A program made the position numbers and the translations under genes. Positions 54,009-56,622 of a stretch of DNA of 56,622 nt are shown here, one piece after another (the stretch's first letter is position 1; every line of letters begins with the position of its first letter). The notes under the pieces are model-generated. The model was not told the origin of the DNA and did no database searches. It saw only the letters and a list, made by a program, of their open reading frames with translations. This DNA comes from Fragilaria crotonensis (taxonomy: Eukaryota; Bacillariophyta; Fragilariophyceae; Fragilariales; Fragilariaceae), in contig JAKSYS010000399.1 of the NCBI GenBank assembly GCA_022925895.1, positions 1 to 56,622 on the forward strand. The letters run 5' to 3'.

Positions 54009-55064
54009 CTATTGTTTTAAAAACTCTTCGATATGGTGTGTGACAGCATCTGCAGTGTCTGGGTCAGCATGAAAATGATGGGATCCGGGCAAGATTTGGA
54101 ACGATGATGGCTGCAATCTATCTTTGATGACTTCCAACATGTCCGCGTCAATTGGCCATCCATCCTCGGCAAGCAAGAGACAGATTGGGCACTGGACGGC
54201 CTTTTGGAGGGTCGTGACTTGCAGCGGTGTCATGTACAGCATGGATGGCCATTGCAGGCGTACATCATGTTGAAAGGTGAATCCGCCTCCTTCTTGTTCC
54301 AATAAAGCTCGATCAACAAGTTCTCGAGCTGCTTCGATCGATAGATACTGCTTCCCGGGTGCCATTTTTGCAGTGGCTTGTCGTGTCTCGGCTGCTTTTT
54401 CGCGAGTCGGATAGAGACGAGGTCCCTTGGTGCTGTCTGCGTGATAAAGAGCTTCATTTCCTTTCAATCGCTTTTCAATATGCAATCTAAGATGTCGAGT
54501 GATATCCTTCTCTTGCTTTTCTAGCGGTCCAACACCTTCGAGAAGGATGAGTTTTTGAATCTGATCAGGAAACGTGGCAGCGTAAAGCAAGGATATGGCC
54601 GCTCCCATGGAATGCCCCACAATGGTAACTCCAGATTTCCATTCCAGTTGCTGCAGTACATCTGCCACATAGAATGCGGCATCGGCCAATACGATTGGTG
54701 GTGCATCCTTGGACTTATGGTCGCTGCGACCATGACCGGGCAGGTCGAGTGCCACAACATCGTCGAATGGCAAATGTGGTGCCAATTTCCAAAATGTTCT
54801 ACAATTGTCAAGCCATCCGTGCAAGAGCAGAATCTTGTGTCGAGGGACAGCTGCATTGGCTGCCGATATCGCGTCACCAGTCCCGGCACCGATCTGTGGT
54901 TCGGATGATTCTGCCGATGAACGCAATTGCGGAGGATACCACTGTGCGGCAAGTTTCACGCCGTCGCTGCAGACAAACGTTCGTTCTTTCATTATGGAAC
55001 TAGAAAGAGCTGTCGTCATTGTTGTCATTAAAAGCTTAGCCGTCATATCAGCTGCAATAACCAT
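54009..55064 (-). CDS. Alpha/beta hydrolase, serine hydrolase-like (SERHL type)
   Basis: A 351-residue single-exon protein. The oxyanion-loop motif LLHGWLDN is at 80-87, DLPGHGRSDH at 107-116, and the nucleophile elbow GHSMG at 150-154 (S152). The acid is probably D301 in LLAEDGWPID, and the base is one of the His residues in GSHHFHAD (329-332). The length and the HGWLDN/DLPGHG motifs fit the serine hydrolase-like family, so it is probably an esterase or epoxide-hydrolase-like enzyme of unknown substrate. The first 25 residues are Met/Thr-rich and may be a transit or signal region; other Met codons at 7, 13 and 25 could serve as starts. The closest relative in the window is the remnant at 39274-39628. 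Confidence 0.85.
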   Translation of the reverse strand: MVIAADMTAKLLMTTMTTALSSSIMKERTFVCSDGVKLAAQWYPPQLRSSAESSEPQIGAGTGDAISAANAAVPRHKILLLHGWLDNCRTFWKLAPHLPFDDVVALDLPGHGRSDHKSKDAPPIVLADAAFYVADVLQQLEWKSGVTIVGHSMGAAISLLYAATFPDQIQKLILLEGVGPLEKQEKDITRHLRLHIEKRLKGNEALYHADSTKGPRLYPTREKAAETRQATAKMAPGKQYLSIEAARELVDRALLEQEGGGFTFQHDVRLQWPSMLYMTPLQVTTLQKAVQCPICLLLAEDGWPIDADMLEVIKDRLQPSSFQILPGSHHFHADPDTADAVTHHIEEFLKQ

Positions 55065-55201
55065 GAATTGTTGATCGGGACAGGAACAATGACGAAAAGG
55101 GAACTTCGAGACTCAAAGAAGAGAAGAAATGATGGGTCGAATGTCGCGTTCGATCTTGATCCGGAATCCGAAGGCGAGCAGGCAGGAAGTCTTCCTTGTT
55201 C

Positions 55202-55428
55202 CAATAGCGACCAAAGGAATTATGACCGACGATGACCGAAAATTAGAAACGGCCCTCTAGTTTTGCACCCAGCCGAGTTAACTGTTAACCCGTGTAATGG
55301 TGGCTTCCTATAGGCTATACGAAGCCACCATTACACGGGTTGCTAACAGTTAACTCGGCTGGGTGCAAAACTAAGGGCCGTTTCCAATTTTCGGTCATCC
55401 TCGGTCATAATTCCTTTGGTCGCTATTG
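55202..55428. repeat. 227 bp near-perfect palindrome (hairpin element)
   Basis: The outer ends CAATAGCG/CGCTATTG enclose arms of about 110 bp that match almost base for base. The exceptions are a 3 nt indel near the centre (GTTAACCCG versus GTTAGCAACCCG) and a few substitutions. The centre is CCTATAGG. It includes GGCTGGGTGCAAAA, which resembles the end of element 1 (TGGCTGGGTGCAGAAAA). No convincing target duplication. Transcribed, it would fold into one long hairpin. Confidence 0.8.
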
Positions 55429-56349
55429 CCTTCCAACAAAATCGTACACTATTTGACTATTGTAGCATACGTGTACTCCATGTAACAGTATAATGTTATC
55501 CTAATACTATCCAGTACGGATCCATCCCGATTCCCGATTCTATGACGTAAATTACGTCACGTAATACCATGTATACGTACTGTACGTATTACGTATGCGT
55601 ACAACAGCTTTACAGGAACGCAAAAAAGCAACGTGGGTATTCCGAGTTCCGAGCATGCAGTACTAGTACTCCAGTACTCGAGTGGTGGAGCAATACGACG
55701 TATGTACGTAGCGGTAAGCACAGTTCCGTAGTCTACAGTGATGTGGCGTGAGGAGTGAGGAGTGAGGACGTACGGACTCGCCGGCTGTCAAGGAAATGTC
55801 AACAGATGCGCGGAATGGACGCGATAAAGAAATATTCCTCATATATCTATATCACATTTATAGGTGTGCTAAAAGGTAATAGTATAGCAGTAAGTTTGGT
55901 GGTATTCATACCTGGTACAGTAGTATCGTATGCTAAGAGGTATGATAAAAGGTCATCGCGCACGTGTCGTTATATGCACATCATAGTGCAAATACGCTGC
56001 CATCCGACATGTCATAAACATGAGATGCGACACTCTCAGGCCATTCCTTATCACAGCAGGAATTTTACGGAAACGAAAACGAAAATGATTTTCGTTTCCG
56101 TTTTCGTGGAAACCCAAATATGGACCCTTATCGTAATCCCAGAACGCCAGCGAATCTTACGAAAACAATGTACACATAACCAGTGCAATTCTACAATTGA
56201 ACAATACAACGAAGTAACACCGTTGCTAGTAGTATAGTATACTAGTGTAGGACTACGGTAGTGCGAACGAAACGACGATGACCGATTGGCGATGCCCCAA
56301 ACGTTGTTGCGAGGGGCTACATGTTCATCGTATATGCTATTGACATTTC
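55429..56349. other. Intergenic, GTAC-rich
   Basis: No gene supported. The 160-codon frame at 55755-56237 overlaps a palindromic GAAAACG/CGTTTTC stretch and looks random. Confidence 0.4.
56070..56109. repeat. Imperfect GGAAACGAAAACG hairpin
   Basis: GGAAACGAAAACGAAAAT is followed by ATTTTCGTTTCCGTTTTCG, an inverted repeat with a loop of a few bases. Confidence 0.5.
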
Positions 56350-56622
56350 ATGAGCTGCCTCAATATCCCCCATTTGTTTGCGCTTCTGGAACGATCACAT
56401 GCACAGGAGGAGAGCAGCACTCTCACATTAGACGAGAATGTCGTCGAATCTGTTCTCAATGTGCTGCACCTTGTAGGAGTAGTCGGCAAGTGGGTATCAG
56501 GTTTGGCAATGGGAGACCAGGGGTGCATATGCAGGAGCTTTCACGCTGACCATTGGCGTGTGCGAGGACTTGCGAAGGGGATTGGAGGAGGTGCATGCAA
56601 TGATGGCATGTGGTTGAGTGGC
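56350..56622 (+). CDS. Possible gene start running off the window
   Basis: ATG at 56350 (MSCLNIPHLFALLERSHAQ) opens a frame of 91 codons with no stop before the window ends. I recognise no family. A chance frame of this length is possible, so this is only a candidate. Confidence 0.2.
   Translation, partial: MSCLNIPHLFALLERSHAQEESSTLTLDENVVESVLNVLHLVGVVGKWVSGLAMGDQGCICRSFHADHWRVRGLAKGIGGGACNDGMWLSG

Larger units (their letters stand above)
50435..55080. repeat. Segmental duplication, right copy (ATPase plus intact hydrolase)
   Basis: Counterpart of 35745-39640 in the same orientation. It retains the full hydrolase, so this copy shows the ancestral arrangement: ATPase and hydrolase convergent, about 220 bp apart. 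Confidence 0.8.

Noticed and set aside
55755-56237. 160-codon frame near the right end
   Set aside because: Overlaps an inverted repeat and AT-rich GTAC-rich DNA; composition looks noncoding.
1-56622. tRNA, rRNA or CRISPR arrays
   Set aside because: I searched for GTTCGA-type B boxes with matching A boxes and for regularly spaced repeats and found none convincing. This is a eukaryotic sequence without CRISPR-like arrays.

Overview
The window is nuclear DNA from a eukaryote. It has GT-AG introns of 87 to 149 bp, an RNA polymerase III subunit, a TALE homeodomain protein, a TAZ zinc-finger protein and a sphingosine kinase. Gene density is moderate, with transposons between genes. The protein families (large NTPase plus helical-repeat proteins, Pro/Thr-rich secreted proteins, a transposase and a LINE of a recognisable type) suggest a diatom, probably a pennate one. 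That assignment is inference from remembered family resemblance.

Layout. 1-6.7 kb is transposon: a 2.2 kb element with a DDE transposase on the minus strand, then a decayed second element into which a 1.9 kb cluster of another inverted-repeat element has inserted. 7.4-15.7 kb holds single genes: a secreted Pro/Thr-repeat protein, an M23-like peptidase, a large alpha/beta hydrolase and the 5' part of a DHX37-type RNA helicase. 16.7-20.6 kb holds a 355 bp MITE and the best copy of the DDE element (exactly 3500 bp between TA sites). 20.6-24.4 kb is mostly empty and ends in a broken recombinase-like/GCR1-like ORF. 24.7-34.6 kb is the housekeeping and regulatory core: RPC6, the TAZ protein, a homeodomain-RING protein and sphingosine kinase. 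35.7-55.1 kb is a duplicated block (large STAND-like ATPase on plus, alpha/beta hydrolase on minus). Its two copies are separated by about 10 kb that is mostly a decayed non-LTR retrotransposon. In the left copy the hydrolase has lost its 3' two thirds. 55.1-56.6 kb holds a 227 bp hairpin and an open frame running off the end.

How the genes relate. There are no operons; most genes are independent. The real relationships are the ATPase/hydrolase duplication and the three related DDE elements, which all have TA-flanked ends starting TGGCTGG.

Two cross-cutting signals stand out. Several otherwise good genes are broken by frameshifts that one base restored in a short homopolymer would repair, which points to assembly errors more than to pseudogenes. 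The palindrome CTACCGGTAG occurs six times, always outside recognised coding regions and once 65 bp upstream of the RPC6 start codon.
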